Assembly (NCBI GenBank): GCA_029964075.1
Contig: CM057129.1
Span: forward strand, 16,545,430 to 16,609,429
Origin: Patiria pectinifera
Taxonomy: Eukaryota > Echinodermata > Asteroidea > Valvatida > Asterinidae
DNA: 64,000 nucleotides
Direction of reading: 5' to 3'
Part shown: piece after piece, positions 51,101 to 63,300 of the stretch
Layout: each line of letters opens with the position of its first letter
Position numbering within the stretch: position 1 is the stretch's first letter
Translations under genes and position numbers: made by a program
The notes under the pieces: model-generated
What the model saw: only the letters and a program-made list of their open reading frames with translations
What the model was told of the DNA's origin: nothing
Databases searched by the model: none

Positions 51101-54100
51101 ATTCGAGTGAGGCGTTGAACATTATTTTATACTTTTACACTTTTCAATTGTTTGCGGCCTTACAATAATTAAGGTCTTGATTTCCACCCTTTTTCAGATG
51201 TACCAACGGTTCCAGCAGCAAACTGCAGCTGCCCTGTAGAGATCTCTGCGTGCAGGCGAGGAACGGTTGCGAGGAGACTGTGATCAACTTTGGCTTTTCT
51301 TGGCCGGGAAGTCTGAGGTGTGAGAGTTTGCCCAGCTACCATGAAGGAAATGACTGCTACCTGGGCGGTATGTATAGATCTCGACTATATATTGTGTGTA
51401 CTACATGCATGGGCCTAAGTATAGTGAATGAACAAGTACATAACTTGACATGAAGACTCTTCAGGCCTACTTTGTGCTGTTCCAGACCCTTTCATCGCCT
51501 TTGGAGAATCGTGGAGGATTGGAGTGAAGACATCGTCAGCGCCTTTACTGTGCTTGGATGCGATGTATTGGGAGAGCAAATCAAACTTGAAAGGGCGGAA
51601 TCCATCCCCTTAAGATAACACCAAAACCAAGCGCTTTTAGGATTCATGGAAGTCCGAGAAACATAACATTCTGAATCAATTATTAAATAGAATATTTGCG
51701 CACTCTGGGACCAGCTTCACTAGGCTTGCTCGTCTCGTTTTTGATTAAAATAGTCTAAAAACAGAACCACTTCAGTCGAAGCTCGAGTGAAAACTGATCT
51801 TTACGATTGAAGGAATTTCACTCACAAAACGTCTAGTTCCTAGTTTCAGACTGGGGGAGTGAATATCCACTCTCTTGAATTGAGAGAGTAGGCCTGCTTG
51901 TCTTGATTGTCTTACAGGTGCGCCTGTGCTTGAAGTCGGGACCGATGATCAATGTGAACGCATCACTGTGTCCATGTGCCTATCTGCCATGGGATACAAC
52001 CAGACCATGATGCCCAATAGTCTCGGGCACCAGACTGTGCGTGATGCTGAGCTGCAGCTTATGACATTTTTACCAGTCGTTCACAATGGGTGCTCGCCTC
52101 ACTTCTGGAGCTTCGTCTGTTCCTTGTACCTGCCCAGGTAAGCCTATAAGTAGGGAAGCACTATGGCGTAATTATGTTGGGATGGGGCTGAGGCAAAACA
52201 AAATGAGCTATTGCATTCTTTAAAACTCGTTGAGTGCCTCCCTCCAGAAATCAAGTCCCCAGCTACTGTGGGGTTGAATCAGAATACAAGAAGCAGATAC
52301 CCAGGGTCTACATTTAATATAGAAATTGGGAACAAATTTTTCATCCAAGGACCTTGTATTCAAAGTTGAAAATAGACTGTGAAAACGAGATTGACACCTA
52401 TCATTCCGTTACACCAATGTACATATAGTTGCTACTCAGCCCCGGTACTGCCTTGCCGTGAACTGTGTGAGGAGGCTAGGAATGACTGCACAGAGGTGCT
52501 GCGTGAATTTGGCTTCCAGTGGCCGGAGCAACTGACGTGTGAAGATCTGCCGAGCCATATAGATGGAGCTACTTGTTACCTCGGAGGTAGGGTTCAAATC
52601 TTGGATGTGAAAAAGTAAATACACGTGAATCCCTTTAACATGAGCCAATCATTCTGCAACGTCGATCTTTAACTCTATGATGGGCATGTTTGTAAGTGTT
52701 TCTTGTTTTGAATTATGTAGATTTTCAGCCAATGCCAATGAACAAGACCGATTTTAGTCCACCTCATTCGAATCAGACGACGGGTACCATGACCAACGCC
52801 ACTCTTGCCGTCAAGCCACGCCGTTATGACATTCACAACTTTGGTATTCCTTCGCTGTTTCGCGGCTGGGTGGATGTCCAGGGGCAGGGCGCCGCCAACG
52901 ACTACTGCAGGTAGGTTGGGCACAACCTTGTCCCCATCATGGCATTGAGCAGTACCCTGACACTAGCTACTCTGTGAATGTCTCAAGGTTGAAAGTAGAT
53001 CCTTCGAACGAATTTGAACGAACTCCCTAGCCAGCAATCGATCGGCATGTTTCTGATCTTGGTCATATTGGCGTTTGCACAGTACGACCTCTATCTTGTA
53101 AGTTGCTCCTAACAGGAAACTGAAGACGCACGTTACAAAGCACCATGATTTCTGAACTTATATTTCATATTTCTCTATTGTCAGTCTATTGTTTATCTGA
53201 ATATGTTATATTTAGTTTTATCTATGTTTATCCTATTGTGTTGGGTGTAGCTTGCGTCCCTTCTAAATCCTTTAAAATACCCAATCTACAATCAACATAA
53301 TTTAGGGGGCCCATTCTCGACAAGCTGTGCTTCTTATGGACCCCCTCCATTTCCAAACTTTATTGTCTTTCTAATTATTTTTTCTTTTCCACTGCGTTAT
53401 TTACAATGTTATCCATGCTCTCTGTACACATTTTGTTCATTTTCTTGTTTGGAATTTGAAATCAAATTAAGGTAATTTAAGTTAAAGTTAAACTAATCAG
53501 TAACAGTACATGTATACTCTGTTGTTGTGATGCCAATCAGAGAATACTGACTCAAAACCTGGAGATATCCAAAGGCCAACGGAACAACCATTTCCCTACA
53601 ATTGTAGCGTTCTATACATGTACTTGTGTCCATCACAAGTTCTCACAAGTTCCTTAAAAGTCCATCACAAATCCACTTGTCCTCAAGCCCTTAATTAAGT
53701 TAGTTCACTGGCTTCTATTCCAGTGATTTGTGAAGAAGACACTCCTGATTTTTTTTTTCTTTTTCTCCAGTTACTTGTAACTGGAATTGTGATTTTTTTT
53801 ATGGCCATGTAATTGACCAAGTGACGGACTCGACTACAACACTGGTATATACTCAGTGTCATTCACTACTGAACGATTTCCTTTCACAGGGTGGTCACCA
53901 ACTCAACCGGCGGTTACTTTTTGTCCTGCTCTCTGGCCGGGATGGAGGGCGCCCCCACTGATCTCAACTACAACAGCACAGGGCCCTGGTTCGATGCTGG
54001 TCACATGGACACGTGGTACATGATGGACGTGAACGAAGACGGCAGGGATGACTACTGCAGGTACCATTGAGGCTGTAAAGCTTACTAATTAGAGATACAC

Positions 54101-54818
54101 TTTACTCGCAATGGTTAATTAAAAGAGTCGGTACTGAGCCAATACGATCCTGATTTTCGTGATTGTTTGTAAAGATGATGAACATTTTGAGCTCCTCGTG
54201 GGATCAGTCATTGCAAAGTCGTCTAATCATTGGACATTGAGATTACAGATACCCTGCCCAGGCTGACATTTACGGGACGTCAGTTGATGATATTTTAACT
54301 TCTACCGTACTAGGAAACACCGACATTTCCCCCTGGAATAGGACGCTGTGTTATGTGGCTTATGAGGCTAATCTGTCCCGAAAATCTTTATCAATTAAAG
54401 ACGAATATTGTCAATGCACGATCGGCTGTATAAGGTTCCCGTTTTTCTGTCCGGATTGATGTGCCCCTCTGTATACTTAACTTCAGTCAAAGTGGCCTTC
54501 CTTAGCAATAGGAACTCGAACGCGGTATATACTAGCAATTTGCCATCCTCTTTAATAAAAGAGTAGACAGTTTTTTTTGACTCCAGATTTCAACGAGTTC
54601 GAATTTCAGTGATACCCAACTGTTCGAAATTTCAAACTCATCACAGTTTTCCTTTCAATTCCGGCTTTGATATCAACAGGTGCATTGGCTGCCTGCCAAC
54701 TACCCATGTCTCATGCCTGCTGGCCGGTGAGGGCGCTTTCACGGCACAGACGCTCGACTACGATCCAGTGCCAGGGGGCTGTCACTACAATACGGTCAAC
54801 CCGTACTTTGGACGGTAG
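44846..54818 (+). CDS. Multi-CRD/FN3 secreted protein gene, copy 3 (complete)
   Basis: Exons: 44846-44888, 45680-45829, 46917-47150, 48657-48965, 49733-49937, 51198-51367, 51918-52137, 52429-52586, 52721-52910, 53890-54060, 54680-54818. The frame is open through all junctions. Same module order as copy 2. Introns have been enlarged by a TTAA-flanked MITE (47334-47769), a fold-back element (50628-51084), a MITE fragment (51743-51890) and a LINE-like tail (about 53158-53492), all absent from the corresponding copy 2 introns. Product function unknown; secreted by inference from the signal exon. Confidence 0.85.
45680..45829 (+). CDS. Copy 3 exon A
   Basis: 150 nt. VLSCRSLRDVKTTRDDV, QLCRDEGI, GDSIEQLRG. 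Four codons shorter than copy 2. Confidence 0.85.
45830..46916. other. Intron A-B of copy 3
   Basis: Alignable with copy 2 (33692-34658); G-run at 45891-45897 and several T-runs. Nothing else recognised. Confidence 0.4.
46917..47150 (+). CDS. Copy 3 exon B
   Basis: 234 nt, the shortest version. GCSDILGRFLC, LRPCAEVC, WRDC, EFVC, YTC. Five codons are lost near the 3' end relative to copy 2. Confidence 0.85.
47151..48656. other. Intron B-FN3 of copy 3
   Basis: Holds the TTAA-flanked MITE (47334-47769) and a 30-nt poly-A tract (48126-48155) preceded by CCCCAAAAATAAA, possibly the 3' tail of a retroposed fragment. Confidence 0.5.
47334..47769. mobile_element. piggyBac-like MITE with TTAA target duplication
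   Basis: TTAA at 47334-47337 and 47766-47769 bracket a 428-bp element whose ends read TCCTAAAAGGGCCG and, on the complement, CCCTAAAAGGGCCG. TTAA duplications and CCC-starting ends are the mark of the piggyBac superfamily. G/C-rich subterminal repeats (GGGGGCGGATTCC and complement) lie inside. No coding capacity. Confidence 0.8.
48657..48965 (+). CDS. Copy 3 fibronectin type III exon
   Basis: 309 nt. RHNASSVSILYAPPGN, YRFEVTAMNNYGEGP. Acceptor ACCATAG, donor A|GTAAGA. Confidence 0.9.
49733..49937 (+). CDS. Copy 3 CRD 1 first exon
   Basis: ACENITVPMC, DYSQTAMPNSLGH, ECSPYTRTFLC. The donor is AT|GTGAGA, differing from GTAAGA in copy 2 but still a normal type. Confidence 0.88.
49938..51197. 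other. Intron within CRD 1 of copy 3
   Basis: Enlarged by the fold-back element at 50628-51084; the flanks match copy 2 (CCCCGCTCTGTTTTG). Confidence 0.55.
50628..51084. mobile_element. Fold-back element in copy 3 CRD 1 intron
   Basis: Almost the whole 457 bp is an inverted repeat: CCGGGTGAGTAAA at the left and the complement of CAGGGCGAGTAAAC at the right, then AAGCGA, CCCAAATGTCGGGA and so on inwards, with the turn near 50860. The same intron in copy 2 (near 38750) has no such insert. Confidence 0.75.
51198..51367 (+). CDS. Copy 3 CRD 1 second exon
   Basis: 170 nt, one codon more than copy 2 (KLQLPC in place of LLPC). All six cysteines kept; WPGSL replaces WPESL. Confidence 0.88.
51743..51890. 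repeat. Partial copy of the 35131-35348 MITE
   Basis: Shares GAACCACTTCAGT, AAGCTCGAGT, GAAGGAATTTCACTC and CAGACTGGGGGAGTGAAT with the copy 2 element, in the same order; the outer TIRs are eroded. Confidence 0.6.
51918..52137 (+). CDS. Copy 3 CRD 2 first exon
   Basis: QCERITVSMC, GYNQTMMPNSLGHQTV, FVCSLYLP. Confidence 0.9.
52429..52586 (+). CDS. Copy 3 CRD 2 second exon
   Basis: 158 nt. LPCRELCEEARNDCTEVL, LTCEDLP, ATCYLGG. This is the undisturbed version of the exon that the Polinton split in copy 1; its single AATGAC marks the empty target site. Confidence 0.92.
52721..52910 (+). CDS. Copy 3 C-terminal exon 1
   Basis: 190 nt, the longest version. FQPMPMNKTDFSPPHSN, then PRRYDIHNFGIPSLFRGW and VDVQGQGAANDYC. 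Confidence 0.88.
52911..53889. other. Intron of copy 3 with a LINE-like 3' fragment
   Basis: About 53158-53492 has no match in the copy 2 intron. It has GGGGCCCATTCTCGACAAGC and ends in ATTTGAAATCAAATTAAGG, like the 3' end of a non-LTR retrotransposon. The flanks show a short AACT(A) repetition. Confidence 0.5.
53890..54060 (+). CDS. Copy 3 C-terminal exon 2
   Basis: 171 nt. VVTNSTGGYFLSCSLAG, GHMDTW, VNEDGRDDYC; donor AG|GTACCA. Confidence 0.9.
54680..54818 (+). CDS. Copy 3 terminal exon
   Basis: 139 nt ending TAG. CIGCLPTTHVSCLLAG to VNPYFGR. Confidence 0.9.
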
Positions 54819-57309
54819 AGGGCGTTTGGCAAAGGACAGTACAGAGCGCCACCAAGCGTTTGCGTAGCGAATACAACTTTTTAACTTGACAGTTGTTATT
54901 ATCCTGTATTTTCGATCTCTCGCATAATTTTGTTTACACGCCCTTGGCTCTCTTTTAGATGTATTAGGCCTGCATTTCGAAACTTCGTAAGAGGCTCATA
55001 TTCACTCTCAGACACAAACAATAATAAATATACAAACAACAAACGAACAAACGAACAAACAAAATAAGTGGTTTGATGTACGAATGATTTAGTCCGAAAT
55101 GCTAATATTGACATTGGAAATATTTAATAACATTGGGTAAACAACACCAACATTTCGACAATATGGACTTTTGCGTGATGTGCCGATGATTTTGCATGCC
55201 TACGTTAATTTTGTATGCGTATATCGAGCAATTAATTATATATGTTTTTTATGATTATGTTGATGTCCTAAGAGAGTACACAAAAACATCAAGGTGGTTT
55301 TGTTTGAATTGTACAGAAATGTTGATACTTGTATCTATGTATGATGTTGAGTCTTATTTCTGATTACATTTTCATCAAGACAGTGTTATGGTCATATGCA
55401 TGTATCAAGTGTTATGAAAAGTAGGTGTCACCGTAAATAAATGTGAAGGTTTATGAAAAGCAAAGTACGCGATAATTGGTGTTTTATGTCGTCTATGTTG
55501 AAATATCTAAAATACATCAAGCAATTATTCCATCTACATAAACTAAAGAAAACTTGAAGCGTCCTCCTCAAGCTCTATGACAGAAAAATCATGATAAAAC
55601 AAAATCGAGTTAGCATGCGGTTTGTTAGCCAGATAATTGTTTGGGCTGGCCAACAATCGTTTTACTGTGCTCTTTGGATCCGTCGCTGGCTTCCTCTACT
55701 TTGGTAGAGCAGTAAAGTTACTTCGTGTATAATATCATTAATGACAGCTTGTATCGTCGAAGACGGTTGCTACACGTTTATCGATAATGGCCATGTGCAG
55801 GGTTCGTTCATGTAGAACAACCATTTTGAACTCAACTGATTAAAACACGGATTATACCTTTCGTTCAGTTAATTAAATGCCGAGGGTATGTGATCGAGGA
55901 CAAGCGGACAAGTTACATCGAAGAAACCATAAACGTGGTGTCCCTCCCCCCCCCCCCGCCTTGCCACATGTCCTCTGGACTACTGCTACACTGAATGCAT
56001 CCTTCATCTTTTAATTTTGGTTTGTGTGCACGTGCTGTCTTGTATAATGTGTATCTACGGTTGATTGCCAAGTAATGCATTTTTAATAGATTTCTTTTCT
56101 TCGATGTCCCTTTGTGCCCTGATGGAGGAATAATCCTTCATCATGCCCCAATTAAATGAGTTGTGCCTTGGGTTGCAAGTTAAGGCATGGGGGAGTGTCT
56201 AATTCAAATGTCAACTTATGAGGAAAGCGTGGGTCTTATCTTTTGGGAGGCTCGGACCTTTCTGCTAATAAATTCATAATTATGCACGCATACGCATAAA
56301 TGGGCCTGTCGGCCAAAAACAAATTTAAAGCGGTCCATTGAAAATGTCCACTAAATATTCGGATGTCATATTGTCTCTCAATTTGTCAAGGATTTGTTGC
56401 TTTTTTTCCTTAGAAAAGCCCCTTAAATCGGCACACGCATTACTTTCTGGCCCAAGTGTAACATATTCAGTGGTTTGGTTTTTTTTTTTTAGACTAAAAC
56501 ACTTTTAAACTTGCTTGCGTCTCGCACAAGGGCGAAGGAAATCAGCAGGGGTCGATCCTTTCCGCACAACGAGTGGAGACACAAAAGTAACCGTGTGCTT
56601 CGGGGTACCCGTCCACCAAATTTGGGGTCGGATCACGGTGCTGAAAAGCCGCGGCTTCACGAAATATCCGACTCCAGGAAATATGGACTCATTGGTAGTA
56701 TTGCGCATGCGTAAGTACAATGATGTAATACATGTATTTTTAGGATCAAAATGGAGAGTGACCTGTCACGTGCGAGGGATTAACCAATAGGGAAAAGGAG
56801 TCCGATTTTCTCAGGAGTCGGATTCTCATATGACACCTGCATCATCAACAAGGTGCTGGAATGTCATTGTTTATTTATACACGATGCCCATTAGCTTTAA
56901 GCCAGTAACAGACATGAGTTCAGGGGCCGCAATCGATGGGGACCAATAAATAATAGTCAGGGTAGGACTGCCTGTCACGAGGATCGAGGTTCTTGATAAA
57001 CTTGTTAAATTCCAGGTTTATAAACAACATCGATGCTCGTGCCAGGCAGTCCAACCCTGACTATTTATTGGCCCCCATGGATTACCGCCCATCACTTTTA
57101 TACCTCCTGCCCTGCTCATGCCAGTGATCTTTCAAGAACTCGACTCGGCAGGACGACTACGGCATTCTTCATGTCCAAGTGAGCTATTGCTCTAGCAGAA
57201 TTCATCGACATACACGTAGTTGTTAGTTGCTTAAAAAAATCTTCCCTGGCTGTCCATAAGCACGGACACAAGTTATTTTACGCATCGCAGTGGTCGTGGT
57301 TTCATCAAG
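54819..57309. other. Intergenic region between copies 3 and 4
   Basis: The 3' flank resembles that of copy 1. Near the start of copy 4 the conserved upstream block is diverged and partly inverted: arms 56931-56986 and 57030-57083 form a hairpin built from AATTGGCCCCATGG-block sequence. Open frames near 56500-56790 have no similarity to known families or splice context. Confidence 0.5.
55023..55028 (+). terminator. Poly(A) signal of copy 3
   Basis: AATAAA 205 bp after the stop, at the place corresponding to 31103 of copy 1. Confidence 0.55.
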
Positions 57310-57352
57310 ATGGGGCGGTTGTCCATGATTCTTCTTGTATTCTGCATGATTG
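57310..57352 (+). CDS. Copy 4 exon 1, signal peptide
   Basis: MGRLSMILLVFCMI plus one base, donor G|GTAAGC; 43 nt, as in copies 2 and 3. Confidence 0.82.
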
Positions 57353-60300
57353 GTAAGCTATCGGTTATGTTGTGGAAAATCAATTCTAACAAGGAAATGC
57401 TTTTTATTCCTCCATGGTATGTGTCACCATTTCTCCATGGTGTCACTGCATGGCAGTCGAGCACCGCAGGCGAGCACCGTAGGTGTAGCGCGATCCTGGA
57501 ACTTATCCATCATACTACCATATTGCCCAACCATGGATGAATAACGGCAGGCGCGGCCGGAACCGGGGGGGGGGGGAACCTGTCTATATTCAGCATATAT
57601 TTACTGATAAAAAATTCCTGCACAATTTTCAGGATCCATGAATCGTCCAACTGTCCATCACATAAGATGCAAACCTTATTTGAACCCTGTGCACAAAATG
57701 GACCGCCGATCATGGGGCGTACGTTTAATGATACTATTACTAGCGGGATGCCGCGCTTTGCGCGCACCCGCTAGATGGGTGGAGTCGTAGCATTGTTTTC
57801 TGAGTGGAAAAAATAAAGAGGTAAATAAATAAATATTAATTTTGGGCAAATCGCCGAGGGAGCGACTCAATACGATCGTCTGACCAGACAACAAAGGCGT
57901 CCATCGCTTCTCAAAAGTGTGTGTGTGTGTGGGGAGGGGGGGGACATATACCTTGATTATTAGCACTGCTGCGAGCGCGAGGCGCGAAGCCCTACGGCGT
58001 GGTGTTGGGGTCCCAAAAAAATGGATTCTAGATGCTCTATGGTGCGATCTCAGGCAATTTCTGACCAATAAAACCAATTGTTTTGAGCAATCACTTTCGA
58101 GTTCGGAGTCATTGAATCAGCTATTCTGAGATAACAGTAGGCTCCAATTTTATTCGGGGACAAAAACAGTGTTGGGGGGACAAACTGATATTCCTCACTT
58201 TAAAAAAAAAGGGGGGGGGGGACTCCCGTCCCCCACTGTTTGACGCCCATGCCAGACGGACATGTTGTCTTCATAATTCGTCACTGACATCACGAACTGA
58301 CACCCGGTGGTCCGCGTTGCAGATATACAAATCGGAGAAAAACGCTTTTAAAGGTTTAGCACGAATTTACTTAGTAAAATAATCCATCTTAGAGGTTTTA
58401 GTATCACTTAACGTGAAAATGCTTTAATTACTCAATTATGAACGTTATATTGTGAAAATATGCATAGTTAATTAGCAATTAAATGATTACTGGACGGGTG
58501 TCAGTTCGTGAAAACGAAAATTTATGTGTTTTTGGAGAGTGCGCGCATGCAATAGGGAGTGTCAGTTTGTGAAAACAAAAATTGACGTGTTTTGTGAGAG
58601 TGCACGCACACACTGCGCATGCGTGCGCGCACTCTCCAAAAACACGTCAAATTTCGTTTTCACGAACTGACACTCCCTAACGCTATTGCATGCGCGCACT
58701 CTCCGAAAACACATAATTTTTGTTTTCACGAACAGACACCCTGTGCAGTGTCACTTCGTGGTAACAAAAAAAACACCAGAATTGACCAATTTCTTGAAAA
58801 TTCATTGGTAAAATTTGCTTATTTTAGATGATTTCAACAGTTTTAACTTCGTCAGGTTAAACTTCATGATACAAACTGCTAACCGGCAAAAAAAATGTTG
58901 TACATTACTGTCATGTGATGCAGAGGGTATCAGTTCGTGGTATCGGTGACGAATTGTCTTCGTCAGAAAAAGCCCCCTACATATCCGAATTATTTATTAT
59001 CCTTCATACAAGCACATCAGCTACAGAGAGCCTACCTTTGCAATTAGCACCTGCTATTGCAAACCGGAATTTGAAAAATGCACAATTTGTAAACATGTAC
59101 ACACGTACAATGTTGCGACATATTGTTATCATGCACGTTATGTTTTGCGTATTAGCAATACGTTTTGGAGTGTATTATTTAACTATTTAAAGTCGGAAAA
59201 AAATTGCCAAAAAGGAAAAAAAAAAGGAATAAACTTTTTTTTTCTGTAACATCTGAGACCATCAAATGGGGGCATAAATAATTCGTCGGTCGCACCACGA
59301 ACCGGCGCATCTCGATTGTTTGCCAAATGGAGTTTTATGTCCGGTTATGTGACCTCCACTTCCGTAACACATACCCAGTCATAACATGGTCGGGAACCGT
59401 TTCATTCAACAGTTTACAATATATAAAAAAGATTCAGGGAACACCCATGGATTCATATTCAACATATCCAGAACACAGCAGGTCGTCTCATCACGCGCAC
59501 AAGGAAACATGAACACATAACCCCAATCCTTCGTGCCCTCCACTGGCTCCCCATTCCACAACGCATCCAATTCAAGATCCTCCTTCTCACTTACAAGGCT
59601 CGGAACGGACTTGCACCCTCATACATCAAGGAACTCATCACACCCAAACTGCAAACCTCTTCCATCCATCTCCGCTCATCACCCACAGCACACTTGCAAC
59701 TTGCTCCTGGTCCCCGTACCCATACTCGATACGGCGATCGAGCCTTCTCCGTCTGTGCTCCCAAACTTTGGAACAATCTCCCCATCGTCATACGGGATTC
59801 CCAAACTCTTGACATTTTCAAAACCAGATTGAAAACACACCTATTTAACTCCGAGTCAACTTAGACACATTTGACACTTCTTTAGTTGTTACACTACATT
59901 GTAATACATGTTTTGTTAATACCTGTATATTTTGGTACTATACTTAATACATATGTTTACTTTTTGTAAAGCGCTTAGAAACACTGCGTATTAAGCGCTA
60001 TATGAATGTTAATTATTATTATCGAAACATGAAAAAAAGTAAAACTGCTGCAAACTGCTTACTGACTGGATGGACCTGAAATATATAAATCTAAAAATTA
60101 ATGTGGCCTGACGTTGCGAACTTAGCAAGTTCTTCTTCAGAGGCTAAAACAGAAATGACAGAGGTACATACATTAACATGGGGGTGCACACAAACATGCA
60201 GGGCTGAAAGAAGAAACACAAAAGGAGGATTAGGTGGGAAAGGTGTGGAAAGATGCAGGGGTGGGTGGATGAGAGAACAAAGAAACAAAGAGAGATTGCA

Positions 60301-63300
60301 AACCACAAGGGGTCTGGTATAAACAGGGGAGGGACCAGAAAGGGGAAGGATCAAAGGTCACAGGGAGTGGAAACGGACAAAAGAGTGTGAGAGTAAAGGG
60401 GGATGATGCTGGGGGGGGGGGGAAAATTATTATTATCATTATTATTATTCCTCTTGAAAAAAATCTATAGTCGAATCCATCTCCATCGAAAAGCTTTAAT
60501 TGAGGCGGGAGTTTGATGTGTCACCTGATTACTTCTGTGGAAGTCACCTGACGGCATTAACGGGCTATTCCACTTTTTATTTATTAGGGGTGCCGAAAAT
60601 ACTGGCATGCCGAAGTCTGGGACGTTTACCAGACGCGAAGACTACCCGAGATGACGTACCTCAACTGTGTCGAGATGAGGGTATTTTGGCTTACGTGGAT
60701 GCACCGTCAAGCATCTACGGCCATGACCTAAGCGACAGTAATGAACTGGCTTTGCAAGGTACCGTTTGTTTTATTTTTGGTCATACTACTTGTCAAAAAA
60801 GGACATGTCCTATAACTTTTGATCCTAAATAACTGTGTCGTTCACCGATGGAATAAAACCAAAATTTCAGATCATGTAATTTAACAAGGCATGACAAATT
60901 TTATGGAGCGAGTTTCATCAGCTTTGTGCAAGAGGGTGAGATTTACAAAAAATACCCACTTTCAGAATGTCGATACAGCGTTGGAGACGTTGGCGGAAGA
61001 CGTGTGCTGCGGTCGAAAGCTTATGAAAGAATGCAGGATCTCCCCTGATGTCATTGTACACCTTCTCCGTCGAGTGTTGCGCCAAACGATCGAGGAGGTG
61101 TGCAATGACATCAGGGTTGATCCTGCATTCTCCGATAGATCAGGCCCATTTTTAAAGGTTAACAAGCTGTGCCATTCATTTGACGTCCAGCGCATGTGGA
61201 ATCTCCATTTCCAACAGGTCTGATAGACTCTGGCTGTTCTGACATCTTGAGTCGGTTCTTGTGCGCGGCCCAATTCCCTCGACTGGATCTGGTCCGCTAT
61301 GGAGTACACAACTTCGATTTCTACTTGCGGCCCTGCGCTGAAGTCTGCCGGGCGGTATGGCGTGATTGCCGGATCACCGCCCGCCAGCTTCGCATCGAAC
61401 GCACGCCAGCGTTTGACTGCAAGAACTTTCCCTCAGAGAATACAGACGAATGTCTGTCCTGTAAGTTATAATAACACAGGTACATGTAGTGATGATAATG
61501 CGCTTTTTATAAAGCACACTGCACCAGTATTGGTGCTCGGTTTCATCATTGGCTACTCACACCGCGTTTTCATTATTAAAAAAAATCATGCATTATAATG
61601 AGGGATATATTCCTTCGTATTTCATGGGTTCAGTGTCAAAACCGTGGGTGTTCCCGTGGGAAGTTTCTGTTGTTTTCCTCCCACCTCTAAAACCGAACTT
61701 CTTTCATTATTTTATGCACGGGTTTCATTAGGCTTGCGAGTTACAAGTGCTTACAAGGAAACCTTGGTTTATCCCGGGTTTATTAATTATCAATAAAAAA
61801 TAAGCCCATAATAATTGGTTAAATTTCAATGTTAAACTGTGATTGGTAATGACAGATTACATTTCCATAAACTAATCCCATCTGATTTTCGTTTGCCTTT
61901 GGAACCGCTTACCATAGATCTGTACCCACCGAGGGACCGGCCGATAATCGTCAACGTCACCCGGCACAACGCGACCAGCGTCTCCATCCTCTACGCTCCC
62001 CCTGAGAAAGCCTCCATGACGGAGACGTTTCGCGTCCGCTACAACGAGACCTTATCATGGGGACAAGTTGGGAGGGAAATATTCCACACCATCTCCCGAA
62101 GCGGATCGCACAGCACGTTGAACATCACGGACCTGAAGAGCGCAGGGAACTACACCTTTGAAGTCACCGCCTTGAACAACTTCGGCGAAGGCCCTAAGAT
62201 ATTTTCAGACGTGCCAGCGTTTCATAGTAAGATTTTGAATCACTCCCCTCCCCCAAAAAACTTAATACACTGCCAACAAAAGAACCAAAAAAACAACAAC
62301 AACAACGAGAAAACTATACTTTTATGGACTTTAAATTATGTAACGTAGACCTATACACAGTTCTACCTAGGCCTATTTGAAACAATTCAACGACATTTCA
62401 CGTTTAATGTATCCACCCTCGGAACATGTTTTGTTTGTGGTCGATGAAAAATGCATGCATGCTTCAGACCAAAACCAAGTATCGTAATATGGCTTCCCGT
62501 CAAACAAAATCCCTCACCCCACCCCGTTTTTCGATTTTGCGGCAGCCCGGATGGTTAACCGGGACAAATTCCTGCGGGCCGTCTTCCAACACGGATTGAT
62601 TATGAGGTATTGTTTTTGTCACCTCCATAGTGATGAGGAGAAATTATCCTGAGCTTTCAGGAGAGTGCATATCCCCAGCCGTTGCGAAAACAGGTAGACG
62701 AACTATGTGTGAAACTGGTATAATTTATCGTCTTCCCCTTGAATAAAATTAATCATCATCTATGTCGGCTTGTTCGTTCTCAGACGACATTGGAACGGGT
62801 TGTGAAGACATCACTGTGCCGATGTGCCAGTCGGGAATTGACTACAGTCAGACCGCCATGCCGAATAGTCTAGGTCACTGGGACCAGGAGGACGCCGGTC
62901 TTGAGATTCACCGATTATCTCCTTTGGTGGAAGTTGAATGCTCCTCCTACGCCCGGACGTTCCTGTGTGCCATGTACACTCCTAGGTTAGACTTGGTATT
63001 CTCGTCTTTTTAGTTGTGCTGTTTTCGGGTTTTATCTAGATTTTTGACAAGGCCATCGTGACTTTCAACCGAGGCGCGAGAGGCAACACAGTGAACACAC
63101 GCCTAGATAGTCGCGCCACGATCGCCTTTTGCCCTTGGTCTGAACTTCTCAAGTAATTCTTTACAATATGTATGCACATACTTACTATTCACATTAGTCG
63201 TCATATCAGCTGTGAAGGTTTGAATACGTGCGCATTGGATGAAATAATAATTAATGAAACGCACTTACTGAACAACTATGTACCGCCGTCTCCAAAAACC

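Larger units (their letters stand above)
57353..60587. other. First intron of copy 4, transposon-rich
   Basis: In order: GC-rich hairpin 57740-57786, an inverted-repeat element 58276-58954, an L2/CR1-like LINE end 59460-60022, a hammerhead-like relic 60103-60145 and a G-run 60412-60421. Confidence 0.65.

Noticed and set aside
56515-56790. 91-codon frame upstream of copy 4
   Set aside because: No recognised domain, a competing frame on the opposite strand, and no splice or paralogue support.
58210-58260. Possible partner of the 2815-3033 GGGCGTCGC element (GACGCCCATGCC near 58241)
   Set aside because: Only one end-like motif is visible and no matching second end was found.
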